From Anaeroplasmataceae bacterium (GTDB lineage: Bacteria; Bacillota_I; Bacilli_A; Acholeplasmatales; Anaeroplasmataceae): DNA of 5,116 bases. The position numbers and the translations under genes were made by a program. Below, one piece after another: positions 5,092 to 5,116 of the stretch; the first letter of the stretch is position 1; the number at the start of each line of letters is the position of its first letter. Under the pieces are notes generated by a model. That model saw only the letters and a program-made list of their open reading frames with translations, had not been told where the DNA came from and searched no databases. The stretch covers positions 1 to 5,116 of the forward strand of contig JAIDMV010000114.1 of NCBI GenBank assembly GCA_029050385.1. The letters are read 5' to 3'.

Positions 5092-5116
5092 CTGTATCTT
5101 ATACACATATCCGAGC
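5092..5116 (+). other. Nextera/Tn5 mosaic-end adapter remnant (artefact)
   Basis: The last 25 bases match the Illumina Nextera transposase adapter (mosaic end CTGTCTCTTATACACATCT followed by CCGAGC) at 23 of 25 positions. The two differences are both C to A, at the 5th and 18th adapter positions. The match begins at 5092 and runs off the end of the sequence. This is library-preparation sequence left by incomplete read trimming, not genomic DNA, and it also implies that the true contig ends near 5091. Confidence 0.93.

Noticed and set aside
5092..5116. Reading the terminal sequence as the inverted repeat of a mobile element
   Set aside because: Mosaic-end similarity together with the adjoining CCGAGC adapter bases at the exact sequence end points to library adapter. 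No transposase gene or second repeat is present.

Overview
The window looks like a piece of a low-GC (roughly 30% G+C) endospore-forming Bacillota chromosome next to the replication origin. Three things suggest this: the rpmH-rnpA-yidC-jag gene order with a consensus DnaA box just upstream of rpmH, a cwlJ-gerQ spore-germination pair, and a tRNA-responsive T-box leader before asnS. The protein sequences are not close to Bacillus. A gut-type Erysipelotrichia or another deep-branching Bacilli relative is my inference, not a demonstrated assignment. The genes read through with the standard genetic code.

Layout: 1-180 is an AT-rich intergenic stretch with one perfect DnaA box and the rpmH promoter; dnaA is expected off the left edge. 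181-2370 is a rightward cluster: rpmH (ribosomal protein L34, 44 codons), a terminator-like hairpin, rnpA (RNase P protein), yidC (lipoprotein-type membrane insertase, overlapping rnpA by 20 nt) and jag/khpB (KH-R3H RNA-binding protein). A 21-bp perfect hairpin at 2391-2436 lies between the convergent jag and gerQ genes and can serve both strands. 2458-3252 on the minus strand is the cwlJ-gerQ pair, led by a promoter resembling the mother-cell sigma-E consensus. 3253-3609 is a divergent control region with the cwlJ promoter leftward, and the asnS promoter and an asparagine-type T-box riboswitch rightward. 3610-4992 is asnS, followed by a strong intrinsic terminator.

How the genes work together: rpmH, rnpA, yidC and jag form the conserved housekeeping cluster for ribosome, tRNA-processing and membrane-protein functions. 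CwlJ is a cortex-lytic enzyme of the spore coat, and GerQ is the coat protein it depends on in Bacillus. AsnRS is controlled by the charging state of tRNA-Asn through its leader.

The last 25 bases (5092-5116) match the Illumina Nextera/Tn5 mosaic-end adapter at 23 of 25 positions and are almost certainly not genomic. I found no convincing undescribed system. The points most worth a second look are the adapter remnant, the start codon of cwlJ, the hairpin inside the rpmH-rnpA gap, the atypical N-terminal domain of Jag, and the lysine-free N-terminus of GerQ.
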